Shown here one piece after another: positions 36,122 through 46,726 of a DNA stretch of 64,000 nt (position 1 is the first letter of the stretch; each line of letters starts with the position of its first letter). Origin of the DNA: VXMF01 sp965206775 (GTDB lineage: Bacteria > Acidobacteriota > Terriglobia > Bryobacterales > UBA6623). Position numbers and translations under genes: made by a program. The notes under the pieces are model-generated. The model was not told the origin of the DNA. It made no database searches and saw nothing but the letters and a program-made list of their open reading frames with translations. Location of the stretch: contig CBDBKU010000003.1 in assembly GCA_965206775.1 (NCBI GenBank), positions 496,001-560,000 of the forward strand, in the 5' to 3' direction.

Positions 36122-37885
36122 GTGAAAGGGAGCAGATTCGGATTCGCAGGAGTGCTGCCTCTGTTCTTGGCGGGAGCATTGCTCTCAAGCGCGACGCCGC
36201 TCGGTCAAGGCGCCGCTTCGAGCGGGGCGTCGGCTCAGCCCAAGAGGCCGCTTCCAGAAGGAATCGAGGCCCCGCTCATCGACTACCGAGATATCGCTGA
36301 GGAGGCTGGGCTGCGAGGCGTTGCCGTCTCCGGATCGTCGACAGAGAAGAGCTATATCGTCGAATCGACCGGCACCGGCGTCGCCATCATCGACTTCGAT
36401 CAGGACGGTCTGCTGGATATCCTGCTGGTCAGTGCGGACCGCTTCGAAGACGAGGGTGATACCCCGCGGCACTACCTCTACCGGAACCTCGGAGGACTGA
36501 AGTTCACGGATGTCACCGAGAAATCGGGGATCAAGCATACCGGATGGGCGCAAGGCGCCTGCGTAGGTGACATCGACGATGACGGTTTCGACGACATCGC
36601 GATCCCCCACTGGGGACAGAATCGGCTCTACCGGAATCAAGGAGACGCAACCTTCAAGGACGAGACGGCGGACCGCGGCCTAACGGAAGCAACCCGGCGA
36701 TGGGGCACCGGCTGCGCGTTTCTCGATTTCGACCGGGACGGCGACCTGGACCTGTTCATCGCGAACTATCTGCGATTCGACCCTGCCAAGACTCCGAAGC
36801 CAGGTGAGGGGGCGGAGTGCCGCTGGAAGGGCATGCCGGTCCTGTGCGGGCCGCGCGGGCTTCCTGGCGAGTCCATGTCGCTGTACGAGAACGACGGCCA
36901 CGGCCTGTTCGCGGACATTTCCGCCAAAGCGGGCATCGAGACCGACAAGGCCTACTACGGGTTCACGCCGCTTACCGGCGATTTCGACAACGATGGCTGG
37001 ACAGACATCTACGTCTCTTGCGATTCGACTGCCAGCCTGTTCTTTCACAACAAGGGAGACGGAACATTCGAGGAGATGGGTGTGATCTCGGGCACAGCCT
37101 ACAACATGGATGGTCAGGAGCAAGCCGGCATGGGGGCGACCGCGGGAGACTTCGACCTCGACGGTGACCTGGACATCTTCAAGACCAACTTCTCGAACGA
37201 CACCCACACGCTATACCTGAACGAAGGCATGCAGATGTTCATCGACGAGACTGTCACGACCGGACTCGCGGTCAACACGCAGTATCTGGGCTGGGGAACG
37301 GCCTTCCTGGACATCGATCAGGACGGGCTGAAGGATATTTTCGTCGTCAACGGGCACGTTTATCCAGGGGTCGACAAGGCTGGTATAGGCGAGACATTCC
37401 GGCAGCGCCGGCTCGTCTACTGGAACTACGGGCGCGGCCGGTTCCACGACATGAGCGGCATGGCGGGCCCGGGCGCGACGGACAAGCATTCCTCGCGCGG
37501 ACTGGCGGTCGCGGACCTCGATAATGACGGGACGCTGGAAATCGTGACCGTCAACATGCACGAGGGACCGTCGCTGCTCAAGCAGTTCGCTCCGACAGGG
37601 AACGCCCTGATCGTGGATGCGAGGCTCAAGTCGGGACGCGCAGCCATCGGATCGCGAGTTCGAGTCGAAGCCGGTGGGCGAACGCAGGTCGATGACGTTC
37701 GTAGCGGCGGCTATCACATCTCTCAGAGCGACACTCGGGTGCATTTCGGGCTCGGGCAAGCAAGTGTGGCTTCGGTGAAGGTGACCTGGCCCGACGGTTC
37801 CGAAGACTCCGTCGAGGCCGTGCAGGCTAACAGCCGCGTGATGATCCGCCCCGGAGAAGGTCTCGTCGAGGTCGTTGCGTTCTAG
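36122..37885 (+). CDS. CRTAC1-family FG-GAP/ASPIC-UnbV repeat protein
   Basis: I chose the GTG at 36122 because it starts a clean signal peptide (FGFAGVLPLFLAGALLSSA) with AGGG just upstream; the longer frame upstream is not protein-like. The 587-residue product has seven calcium-loop motifs of the DxDxDG type (DFDQDGLLD, DIDDDGFDD, DFDRDGDLD, DFDNDGWTD, DFDLDGDLD, DIDQDGLKD, DLDNDGTLE), indicating an integrin-like beta-propeller. The C-terminus is an ASPIC/UnbV domain (GSRVRVEAGG to VTWPDGS). It is probably exported; such proteins bind calcium and may bind carbohydrate or partner proteins, but the role in bacteria is unclear. It is convergent with the multiheme cytochrome gene. Confidence 0.92.
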   Translation: MKGSRFGFAGVLPLFLAGALLSSATPLGQGAASSGASAQPKRPLPEGIEAPLIDYRDIAEEAGLRGVAVSGSSTEKSYIVESTGTGVAIIDFDQDGLLDILLVSADRFEDEGDTPRHYLYRNLGGLKFTDVTEKSGIKHTGWAQGACVGDIDDDGFDDIAIPHWGQNRLYRNQGDATFKDETADRGLTEATRRWGTGCAFLDFDRDGDLDLFIANYLRFDPAKTPKPGEGAECRWKGMPVLCGPRGLPGESMSLYENDGHGLFADISAKAGIETDKAYYGFTPLTGDFDNDGWTDIYVSCDSTASLFFHNKGDGTFEEMGVISGTAYNMDGQEQAGMGATAGDFDLDGDLDIFKTNFSNDTHTLYLNEGMQMFIDETVTTGLAVNTQYLGWGTAFLDIDQDGLKDIFVVNGHVYPGVDKAGIGETFRQRRLVYWNYGRGRFHDMSGMAGPGATDKHSSRGLAVADLDNDGTLEIVTVNMHEGPSLLKQFAPTGNALIVDARLKSGRAAIGSRVRVEAGGRTQVDDVRSGGYHISQSDTRVHFGLGQASVASVKVTWPDGSEDSVEAVQANSRVMIRPGEGLVEVVAF

Positions 37886-38073
37886 CCGTGAATCGTTGCC
37901 GTCACGGGCTCGGGGAATGGCAGCCGGACGAGGACGGTGCGTGAGAACGCTATTCGAGCTTGTCAACGGCCCAGGCGCGGTCAGGACCCGGCCGGCGATT
38001 CGAAGCTCGGCAATCGCGGGCAATTCAGGGTCGAGACCGCCAGGACGGGGTGCTCCGCTAGGGCCGCAGTCGC

Positions 38074-39879
38074 TCACTGCGTGGTGGGCAGCCCTTGAAT
38101 CTGGCGCAGCAGCCCCCGCATGAAATCATCTTCCGGGAACAATTCGACGAACCGGTGAATCGTCTCGGATGCGTCGCGGTAGCGCTTCAAGTTGACGTAC
38201 CGCAGGGCAAGCGTCTTCCTAAGGCGCGAATTGAACGGCCAAGCGGCAGCGCCCCGAAGGAGAACGGCGGCCGATTCCTCTTCGCGGCCAGATTGGACCA
38301 ATAGCTCGGCTAGATCTTCGTAAGTCGAAGGCGGTTGCGAGCCAGCCTCGACCGCCTCCGTCAGGTATTCGATCGCCTCCGGCGTAAGGCCCTCGAGCTT
38401 TGCCTTGCGGCCCAGCGAGGCAAGCACCAAGGGGTCGTCCCCGTTCTTCTCGGCTACTTGGGCCAGCAGGCTCAGGTAGCGACCCGAGAAGTCGGGACGC
38501 TTGGCGAGTAGTTCGCCGAACGCCTGGAACCGTACCCGCAGCGGCAGCGATTCCTCGCCCGCTCCTGGCGGGCGATTGACGTGGACGAGTTCCTCCAAGT
38601 CCGGGGTTGTCCGGGCGAACGCTTCGGGCGGGAAGGGCTGGCCCGGAGACTGCACGATCCGGTGGTTCGTGAGCGAGGAGTGCGAGATCTGAACAACGTC
38701 CCGCTTGGGCATGTGGCAGCCGGCGCAGTTGTTTGCGGGGCGGGCGGCTGGAACGAGGCCGCACGAAGAATCCTGGTGGCACTGCAGGCATTTCTCCCGG
38801 TAATGCTGCAGCTTGTTCTCCGCGGAAGGCTGGTTGTGGATCTCGTGGCACGAGAAGCAGCTCAGGCTTCCTTCGCTCGCGAGAAAGCACTTGCTGAGCG
38901 CCATCGAGGCGTTGTGCTCCAGCAAGTCGGATTCCCGGGGGTTGTGGCGGTCCATCGGAAGCTTGAGGATCGCGACGGTGTCGTTCAGCCATTCGCCGGG
39001 GCGAAAGTCGAAGTGGCCGCGCCCCGGCTGCAATACTCTGGCGTCGCCGCCTTGGTGGCAGTTCATGCAAATGTTCTCGGCGAGCCTAGTCGTCAATTTC
39101 AACGGGTTAACGATCTCGCCGTCTGCGGCGCTCAGGTCCGCAAGCCGAGCGTCGGCGTGCAGTCGGCCCGGTCCATGGCAGTTCTCGCAACCGATGGCGA
39201 GCTCCGCGAAGGGCGGGTCCTCATATTGCCCCTCGCTGCTGCCCGCAGCGAGGGGCCGTCCAGCATGGCATTGCAGGCAAGCCGCGTGAATGGTGCGGTT
39301 GAACCCGTAATCCTCGCCGGGCTTCGCAAATTCGTACCCTGGCGAAAGCCCCCACGAGTTCTCGCGCATGTAGAAGGAGAGCGGGGCCTGGACAAGGTGA
39401 TTCCCTCGACGCACCAAATAACTGAACCCGTTCACGCCAGACCCGATGACATAGGCAAGCTTGTGCGCACTGTCGAACGGCGGCTTGTCCGAAGGGCTGG
39501 CCTCCGACTCCCTCTGATAGATGCCATCGTGCCGTTCCTCGACGACAAAGCGACGATTCAGCCTTTCGCTGACCACCGGCTCGGCAGCTGCGACGAGCTG
39601 TCGGATCGCACCATCAACCGGCGCCATGGAAGCGCCCATCGCGGAGGACATGAAGCTTTCGTAGAGGTCTTGGTGGCACCCCGCACAGGCTTTCGACCCG
39701 ACGTACCCGTCCGACTGCACGGCCTGGGAACCGGCCCCTAATTCCTGGCAAGGAGCGGAATGCGTCCATCCCATCAGGAGAACCAGCCCGATCAACTGGT
39801 AGAGACGCACCGGCTTACGCCTGAAGGCATTGCCCGCCAACGTCCCCGTAGGGATCGGGATTCGAAGGGAACGTCGCAC
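38074..39879 (-). CDS. Exported multiheme c-type cytochrome (seven CxxCH) with C-terminal TPRs
   Basis: Seven CxxCH heme sites are visible in order: CAGCH, CLQCH, CENCH, CMNCH, CFSCH, CLQCH and CAGCH, all in the first two-thirds. The C-terminal 150 residues are TPR-like (LASLGRKAKLEGLTPEAIEYL onwards). The signal peptide is RLYQLIGLVLLMGWTHSA. The start is uncertain: GTG at 39879 gives 601 residues, while GTG at 39810 would begin nearer the signal. The heme spacing resembles the cytochrome c554/NrfA-like multiheme fold, suggesting periplasmic electron transfer; the partner is unknown. The gene is convergent with the CRTAC1 gene across about 190 bp. Confidence 0.9.
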   Translation of the reverse strand: MRRSLRIPIPTGTLAGNAFRRKPVRLYQLIGLVLLMGWTHSAPCQELGAGSQAVQSDGYVGSKACAGCHQDLYESFMSSAMGASMAPVDGAIRQLVAAAEPVVSERLNRRFVVEERHDGIYQRESEASPSDKPPFDSAHKLAYVIGSGVNGFSYLVRRGNHLVQAPLSFYMRENSWGLSPGYEFAKPGEDYGFNRTIHAACLQCHAGRPLAAGSSEGQYEDPPFAELAIGCENCHGPGRLHADARLADLSAADGEIVNPLKLTTRLAENICMNCHQGGDARVLQPGRGHFDFRPGEWLNDTVAILKLPMDRHNPRESDLLEHNASMALSKCFLASEGSLSCFSCHEIHNQPSAENKLQHYREKCLQCHQDSSCGLVPAARPANNCAGCHMPKRDVVQISHSSLTNHRIVQSPGQPFPPEAFARTTPDLEELVHVNRPPGAGEESLPLRVRFQAFGELLAKRPDFSGRYLSLLAQVAEKNGDDPLVLASLGRKAKLEGLTPEAIEYLTEAVEAGSQPPSTYEDLAELLVQSGREEESAAVLLRGAAAWPFNSRLRKTLALRYVNLKRYRDASETIHRFVELFPEDDFMRGLLRQIQGLPTTQ

Positions 39880-40183
39880 CTTCTTCGCGCTGGCCCTCTC
39901 CGCACGGCCCCGAACGGCTCTGTCCGGTCCCGTGCCGCTGCCAGTTGCATCGTCTCATAACTTCCGGTTCGAGCAAACCGTGAGAGCATTGCGCTCCAGC
40001 GGCGAATACCAAGCGGCGCCCGGGCCATCGGTCGGCCGGCCCGCGACCCCGGGCGGGCCTTGCCGCGGACCCAACGCCTCGATACCGGCCTAGAAGCACT
40101 TGGAAACCGCACTTCCTGGGCAGCACCCAAGCCAACCCCTGTTTCGAGGTGCTATAGGGAAAGTACACTAGTCGCTGAAGAAC
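39880..40183. other. Divergent intergenic region, nothing recognised
   Basis: The 304 bp lie between the multiheme cytochrome and the DUF1549/DUF1553 gene. No gene, hairpin or clear promoter could be assigned. GAAG about 4 nt before the ATG at 40184 is the only translation signal seen. Confidence 0.4.
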
Positions 40184-43100
40184 ATGACTCGCGCAGCGCT
40201 TTTGTCGGCCTTTCTAGTCTCGGTTTCCTTGCTATCCGCCGAGCCAACGATCAACGGGCCAACGCCGGTGGACTTTCAAAGGGACGTGAGGCCGGTCCTC
40301 GCGGACAACTGCTTCGCCTGCCACGGCCCGGACAGCAACGCCCGGCAGGCGGACCTCCGGCTCGACACGCGCGAGGGCGCATTCGCCGACCGCGGCGGAT
40401 ACCGGCTCATCGTGCCGGGCGACGCAGCGGGGAGCAAGCTCTTCGTGCGGATGAGCCATCCACAGGAGATCGCGCGCATGCCTCCGCCGTCGGCGGAGCG
40501 CTACCCCTCGCCGGAACAGGTAGAGACGGTGAGGCGCTGGATCGACCAAGGCGCCGAGTGGAGTGCTCACTGGGCATATGAGCCCCCATTGCGACCGGCG
40601 ATTCCCGAGACAGCGGAAACAACGCGGGCAATCAACGAAGTCGATGCATTCGTGCTGGCGCGACTACAGGAGGAGGGTCTCGGCCTTGCGCCGGAAGCGG
40701 ACGGCAGGACCCTGCTGCGGAGGCTGAGCTTCGACCTGACGGGCCTACCGCCGGATCCCGCCGATGTCGCGGACTTCCTAGGCGACGCTAGCCCGGACGC
40801 GTACGAGAAGCAGGTGGACCGTCTGCTCGAATCCCCGCACTACGGCGAGCGCATGGCGATGCAGTGGCTGGATCTGGCGCGATATGCCGACACGCACGGG
40901 TTCCATATCGATGGCCGCCGCGACATGTGGCAATGGCGCGACTGGGTGATCTCGGCCTTCAATGACAACAAGCCGTTCGATGAATTCACGATCGAGCAGC
41001 TGGCCGGCGACCTCCTTCCCCAGCCGACGCTGGATCAGAAGATCGCCACGGGGTTCAACCGCAACCATATGATCAACCACGAGGGAGGAGCCATCCCCGC
41101 GGAATATCACACCGAGTACGTGGTGGATCGCGTAGAAACGGTCTCGACAGTCTGGATGGCCATGACGATGGGTTGCGCACGGTGTCATGACCACAAGTAC
41201 GACCCGATCACGCAGAAGGAGTTCTACGAGTTCTACGCCTTCTTCAATTCGGTGGACGAGCTCGGGCTCGATGGGGTCAACGGCAACGCCGTGCCCATGT
41301 TGCAGCTGCCCGACACGTCCCAGGAAGACAAGCTCGGCCAGCTCGACGAAGCGATTCGTTCCGTGCAGGCGGACCTGCCCGAATCACGCATCCAGAGCGA
41401 GCTCGCCGGCTGGGAACAGACGGCCCGCTCGACAATCCCAAGGTCAGGCGGGGAGGGACTCGAGGCGCACTACGAGATGGAGGGTGGCTTCGCCGACTCA
41501 TCCGGGAATTATCGTCACGGAAGGATCATGCGAGGCGAGCCGCTGTTTGCTACCGCCAAGGCCGGGCAGGGCGCAGGATTCGACGTGGACACGCACATCG
41601 CGTTTCCGGGGACCAGCGACATCGACCTGTCGCGGCCGTTCACCGTGGCGTTCTGGATACAGCATGCGGGCCTGGTCGAGAAAAGCGTGCTGCACAAGAT
41701 GGACGGGCCGGACTCGCAGCGAGGTCTAGCGATGACGCTGAGCCGTCCGGTGTCGATCCCCGACACGCTGCGACGGGAGTACGACCTCACGGTGCAGCTC
41801 TCCTCGTCCGCGAGCGAGGCGATCGTCGCGAAGACGAAGGCGCCGCTGCGCAACCAGCGAGGCGAGGACAGTGCTTACCACATTGCCATTTCCTACGACG
41901 GGTCCGGTCGCGCGGAGGGCCTGCGGTTGCACCTGAACGGCAAGCACGTCGAATCCGCGGTCCTGTCGGACTCGCTCGCCGGCAGTCCCAAGAACGACCT
42001 GCCGTTTGAAATCGGCGCAGGCCGCTTCGGCGGACGCTACACAGGAACATTGGACGATCTCCGCGTGTACTCGCGCGTGCTGGAAGCGTCTGAAATCGGC
42101 ATGCTGTACACGCACGAACCCATTCGATCGATGCTCGGCGATCCATACATCGATTGCCAGGAGGTCCTGGCCGGCACCCCGGCAAAGCCTGCCGACGATA
42201 TCTATGCGCCGAAGCCGGACACTGATGTCACGAGGTGCCGGAGCCGCACGAGCCGTCTGAAGGACTACTACCTGTCTTACGCTGCGCCCGAGACCGACCG
42301 CCACCTCTACGCGAGGCTGCAAGCACTTCGGCGCGAACGGTCCGCCCTGCAGAAGGCAGTGCCGAACGTGATGGTGATGCGAGAGCTTCCGCAGCCTCGC
42401 GAAACCTTCATGCTGGCGCGGGGCGACTACCGCAATCGCGCCGAGAAAGTATCGCCAGCAACCCCGGACTGGCTCTCCTCGTTCCCGGCCGGGGCCCCGC
42501 GGAACCGCCTCGGACTCGCCCGGTGGATGGTGAGCCCGGAACATCCGCTCACGTCGCGAGTGGCGGTCAACCACTACTGGCAGTCTTATTTCGGTAACGG
42601 CCTCGTCAAGACAGCGGAGGACTTCGGCTTGCAGGGACAGCTCCCCACGCATCCCGCGCTGCTCGACTGGCTCGCGAGGGACTTTGTCGAAAGCGGGTGG
42701 GATATCAAGGCGCTGCAGAAGAAGATCGTCATGTCGGCAACCTACCGGCAGCGATCGCACGTGACTCCCGCACTGCTCGCCAAGGATCCGGAAAACAGGC
42801 TGCTGGCCCGCGGCCCTCGCTACCGGCTGCAAGCCGAGTCCGTCCGGGACAACGCTCTAGCAGCATCCGGCCTGCTTGACGTTTCAATTGGCGGACCGAG
42901 CGTCTTCCCCTACCAGCCGGAAGGGCTGTGGAAGGAAATGGCATACGGCGACATGTTCACCGCCCAGGTCTACCGGCAAGGATCGGGCGCCGATCTCTAC
43001 CGGCGGAGCATGTACACATTCTGGAAGCGCACCATTCCCCCGCCCTCTCTCGGAGTGTTTGACGCGCCGGACCGGGAGAAGTGCATCGCGCGCCGATCGC

Positions 43101-43456
43101 GGACCAACACGCCGTTGCAGGCTCTGGTGCTGATGAACGATCCGACCTATGTCGAGGCTTCCCGCGCACTCGCGCAGCGGATGGTGCAGGAGGGCGGGTC
43201 GAGTGGAGCGGACCGAGTCCGGTTCGCTTACGAGAGAGCGCTGGCGCGGCCACCGAGCCAGGCCGAATCCCGCCTGCTCGAGGACTTGGCGCGCGAGCAG
43301 GCGGACAAGTTCGAAGCCGCACCCGAGCTTGCGCGCGAACTGCTGCGGATCGGCGAGTCCCCGACCGATGGCGACATACCCGCCGCGGAACTGGCCGCTT
43401 GGACCGTCGTGGCGAGCAGCATCCTGAACCTCGACGAGACAATCAGCAAGGAGTGA
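40184..43456 (+). CDS. DUF1549/DUF1553 protein with planctomycete cytochrome C and LamG-like domains
   Basis: The 1090-residue protein has a signal peptide (LLSAFLVSVSLLSA) and a cytochrome-C-like domain with CFACH at 43-47. DUF1549 follows at about residues 140-350, including RYADTHGFHIDGRRDMW and CARCHDHKYDPIT. A concanavalin/LamG-like insert (about 430-640, AHYEMEGGFADSSGNYRHG) and then DUF1553 (LGLARWMVSPEHPLTSRVAVNHYW to TPLQALVLMNDPTYVEA) complete it. The LamG insert suggests carbohydrate binding. The DUF1501 gene starts 7 bp after its stop, the conserved two-gene arrangement of these families. Reaction unknown; the family is common in Planctomycetes and Acidobacteriota next to sulfatases and glycoside hydrolases. 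Confidence 0.93.
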   Translation: MTRAALLSAFLVSVSLLSAEPTINGPTPVDFQRDVRPVLADNCFACHGPDSNARQADLRLDTREGAFADRGGYRLIVPGDAAGSKLFVRMSHPQEIARMPPPSAERYPSPEQVETVRRWIDQGAEWSAHWAYEPPLRPAIPETAETTRAINEVDAFVLARLQEEGLGLAPEADGRTLLRRLSFDLTGLPPDPADVADFLGDASPDAYEKQVDRLLESPHYGERMAMQWLDLARYADTHGFHIDGRRDMWQWRDWVISAFNDNKPFDEFTIEQLAGDLLPQPTLDQKIATGFNRNHMINHEGGAIPAEYHTEYVVDRVETVSTVWMAMTMGCARCHDHKYDPITQKEFYEFYAFFNSVDELGLDGVNGNAVPMLQLPDTSQEDKLGQLDEAIRSVQADLPESRIQSELAGWEQTARSTIPRSGGEGLEAHYEMEGGFADSSGNYRHGRIMRGEPLFATAKAGQGAGFDVDTHIAFPGTSDIDLSRPFTVAFWIQHAGLVEKSVLHKMDGPDSQRGLAMTLSRPVSIPDTLRREYDLTVQLSSSASEAIVAKTKAPLRNQRGEDSAYHIAISYDGSGRAEGLRLHLNGKHVESAVLSDSLAGSPKNDLPFEIGAGRFGGRYTGTLDDLRVYSRVLEASEIGMLYTHEPIRSMLGDPYIDCQEVLAGTPAKPADDIYAPKPDTDVTRCRSRTSRLKDYYLSYAAPETDRHLYARLQALRRERSALQKAVPNVMVMRELPQPRETFMLARGDYRNRAEKVSPATPDWLSSFPAGAPRNRLGLARWMVSPEHPLTSRVAVNHYWQSYFGNGLVKTAEDFGLQGQLPTHPALLDWLARDFVESGWDIKALQKKIVMSATYRQRSHVTPALLAKDPENRLLARGPRYRLQAESVRDNALAASGLLDVSIGGPSVFPYQPEGLWKEMAYGDMFTAQVYRQGSGADLYRRSMYTFWKRTIPPPSLGVFDAPDREKCIARRSRTNTPLQALVLMNDPTYVEASRALAQRMVQEGGSSGADRVRFAYERALARPPSQAESRLLEDLAREQADKFEAAPELARELLRIGESPTDGDIPAAELAAWTVVASSILNLDETISKE

Positions 43457-43463
43457 TCTCGCA

Positions 43464-44927
<1,464 letters not shown>

Positions 44928-45154
44928 GCGTGCAAGGACCGGTCAGGCCGGGCCGACAACAGCCTTCAATCGGCCTGCTCATGCAGCCGGCCTCGGCGAT
45001 CCGACTCGGTTGCTTGCGACGGTAGTTGTCTGAACTGTCGGCGTGCCTGTCTGCGTGCCGTGCGGGTGGGTGCCATTCTCGGCAGTCTCCGGGCTTGCGC
45101 CTGGCGGACCATTGACCGACCGCTCCCCCGATAGCTCGAAAGTGGAGGGCACCC

Positions 45155-46612
45155 ATGCAAAACGCATTCAGTCGCCGGGCCTTTCTGGCCGCTACGGCCG
45201 CTTCAGGCCTGCCGGGATGCGGCAGCCGCGATGCAGGGCCAGCTGGAACTGGAATGTTCGAGGCGAACTGGGACTCGATCCGCGCTCACCAAGTGCCGAA
45301 CTGGTTCCACGACGCCAAGCTCGGGATATTCGTGCATTGGGGACTGTACTCCGTGCCGGCATGGGCGACACCCGTAGGAGAGCTGGGCTTGATTGACTTG
45401 GCCAAGTGGTTCAAGAACAACCCGTATTCGGAATGGCACCTGAATTCCTTGCGAATCGACGGCTCGCCGACCCAAGAGCACCATCGCAACACCTACGGCG
45501 CGGATTTCGAATACATGGACTTCGTGCCGCAGTTCAATCAGGCCGTGGAGCAGTGGAATCCGAGTGCGATGGCATCCCTGTTCGCCGAGGCTGGCGCACG
45601 GTATGTCGTGCTCACATCAAAGCATCACGACGGATTCACTCTATGGCCCAGCGATATCGAGAATCCGAACCTGCCTCCCGGGCGGCGCTCGAGTTCGCGC
45701 GACATCGTGGGCGAGTTGACAGCCGCGGTCAAGGCGGCCCGGATGCGCATGGGCTTCTACTACTCGGGAGGCCTCGACTGGAGCTTCAATCCAGAACCCG
45801 TCGACGATGTTGACGATGTTGATGACGTCCTGGGCACGATCATCCACACGCAGGAGTTCGCGGACTACGCGGACGCGCACTGGCGGGAACTGGTCCGCCG
45901 GTACGATCCGACGATTCTGTGGAACGACATCGGCTATCCCGAGCAGGCTGACCTAGCCAGGATCGTGGCGGACTTCTACAACACCCATCCTGACGGCCTC
46001 ATCAACAATCGCTTCGAGATCGGCAAGGAGGGCGCACCGCCGAGGCACCACGACTTCACTACGCCCGAGTACGCCAGGATGGACGAGATCACGGACTACA
46101 AGTGGGAGACCTGCCGAGGCCTGGGCTACTCTTTCGGCTTCAACCGGGTCGAGACGGACGAGCACACTATCGGCGAGGCCGAGCTGATTCACTTGCTGGC
46201 TGACATCGCAAGTAAGAACGGCAACCTGCTGCTCAACGTAGGTCCAATGGCCGACGGGACGATACCAGAGATCCAAGCCGGCAGATTACGAGCACTCGGA
46301 GCCTGGCTCGGCAAGAACGGCGAGGCCATCTTCGGCACGAGACCCTGGGAACGCGCAACCGGAGAGACCGCGGACGGAATCCCGGTTCGGTTCACTTCAA
46401 AGGACAGTGCGATCTACGCGATCCTGCTTGGCCAGCCGAAGTCCAACGAAGTGACTCTCGACATAGGGGTATCCGCTGAGAAGGCCGAGGTTGCCGTGCT
46501 TGGCGAGACGGGAACTCCCGAGGTCTCCTACGATGGCGGGAAGCTCACCGCGAAACTCGGAGGGCCGCTGGCTGACGGTCATGCCCACGCCCTGAAGATC
46601 GAGCTTGGCTGA
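45155..46612 (+). CDS. Alpha-L-fucosidase, GH29
   Basis: The ATG at 45155 follows GGAGGG. The 485-residue protein starts with a Tat/lipoprotein-like signal (FSRRAFLAATAASGLPGCGS, Cys in lipobox-like position). GH29 marks are WFHDAKLGIFVHWGLYSVPAW, VVLTSKHHDGFTLWPS and the nucleophile Asp258 in ILWNDIGYP. NGNLLLNVGPMADGTIP closes the barrel, and a C-terminal beta domain follows. The enzyme removes terminal alpha-L-fucose from glycans. A short in-phase repeat of Val-Asp-Asp at about residues 215-224 comes from a GATGTTGAC repeat. Together with the sulfatase and the deoxysugar-acid dehydratases it suggests use of fucose-containing glycans. It is convergent with the enolase-superfamily gene. Confidence 0.95.
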   Translation: MQNAFSRRAFLAATAASGLPGCGSRDAGPAGTGMFEANWDSIRAHQVPNWFHDAKLGIFVHWGLYSVPAWATPVGELGLIDLAKWFKNNPYSEWHLNSLRIDGSPTQEHHRNTYGADFEYMDFVPQFNQAVEQWNPSAMASLFAEAGARYVVLTSKHHDGFTLWPSDIENPNLPPGRRSSSRDIVGELTAAVKAARMRMGFYYSGGLDWSFNPEPVDDVDDVDDVLGTIIHTQEFADYADAHWRELVRRYDPTILWNDIGYPEQADLARIVADFYNTHPDGLINNRFEIGKEGAPPRHHDFTTPEYARMDEITDYKWETCRGLGYSFGFNRVETDEHTIGEAELIHLLADIASKNGNLLLNVGPMADGTIPEIQAGRLRALGAWLGKNGEAIFGTRPWERATGETADGIPVRFTSKDSAIYAILLGQPKSNEVTLDIGVSAEKAEVAVLGETGTPEVSYDGGKLTAKLGGPLADGHAHALKIELG

Positions 46613-46726
46613 AATTCGGAACAGCATTCTCGGGCGGGTAGGATCGGCCACCGACCTAGCGCGACTGTTCCGGTTCGTCTCTATCGGAGCGACCCTTGCG
46701 GCGTCCTTGCCGGCGGACGGAACCGC

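Noticed and set aside
45800..45830. Short GATGTTGAC repeat in the fucosidase gene as a possible slippage switch
   Set aside because: The repeat unit is a multiple of three, so slippage would not change the frame; too short to stand out.
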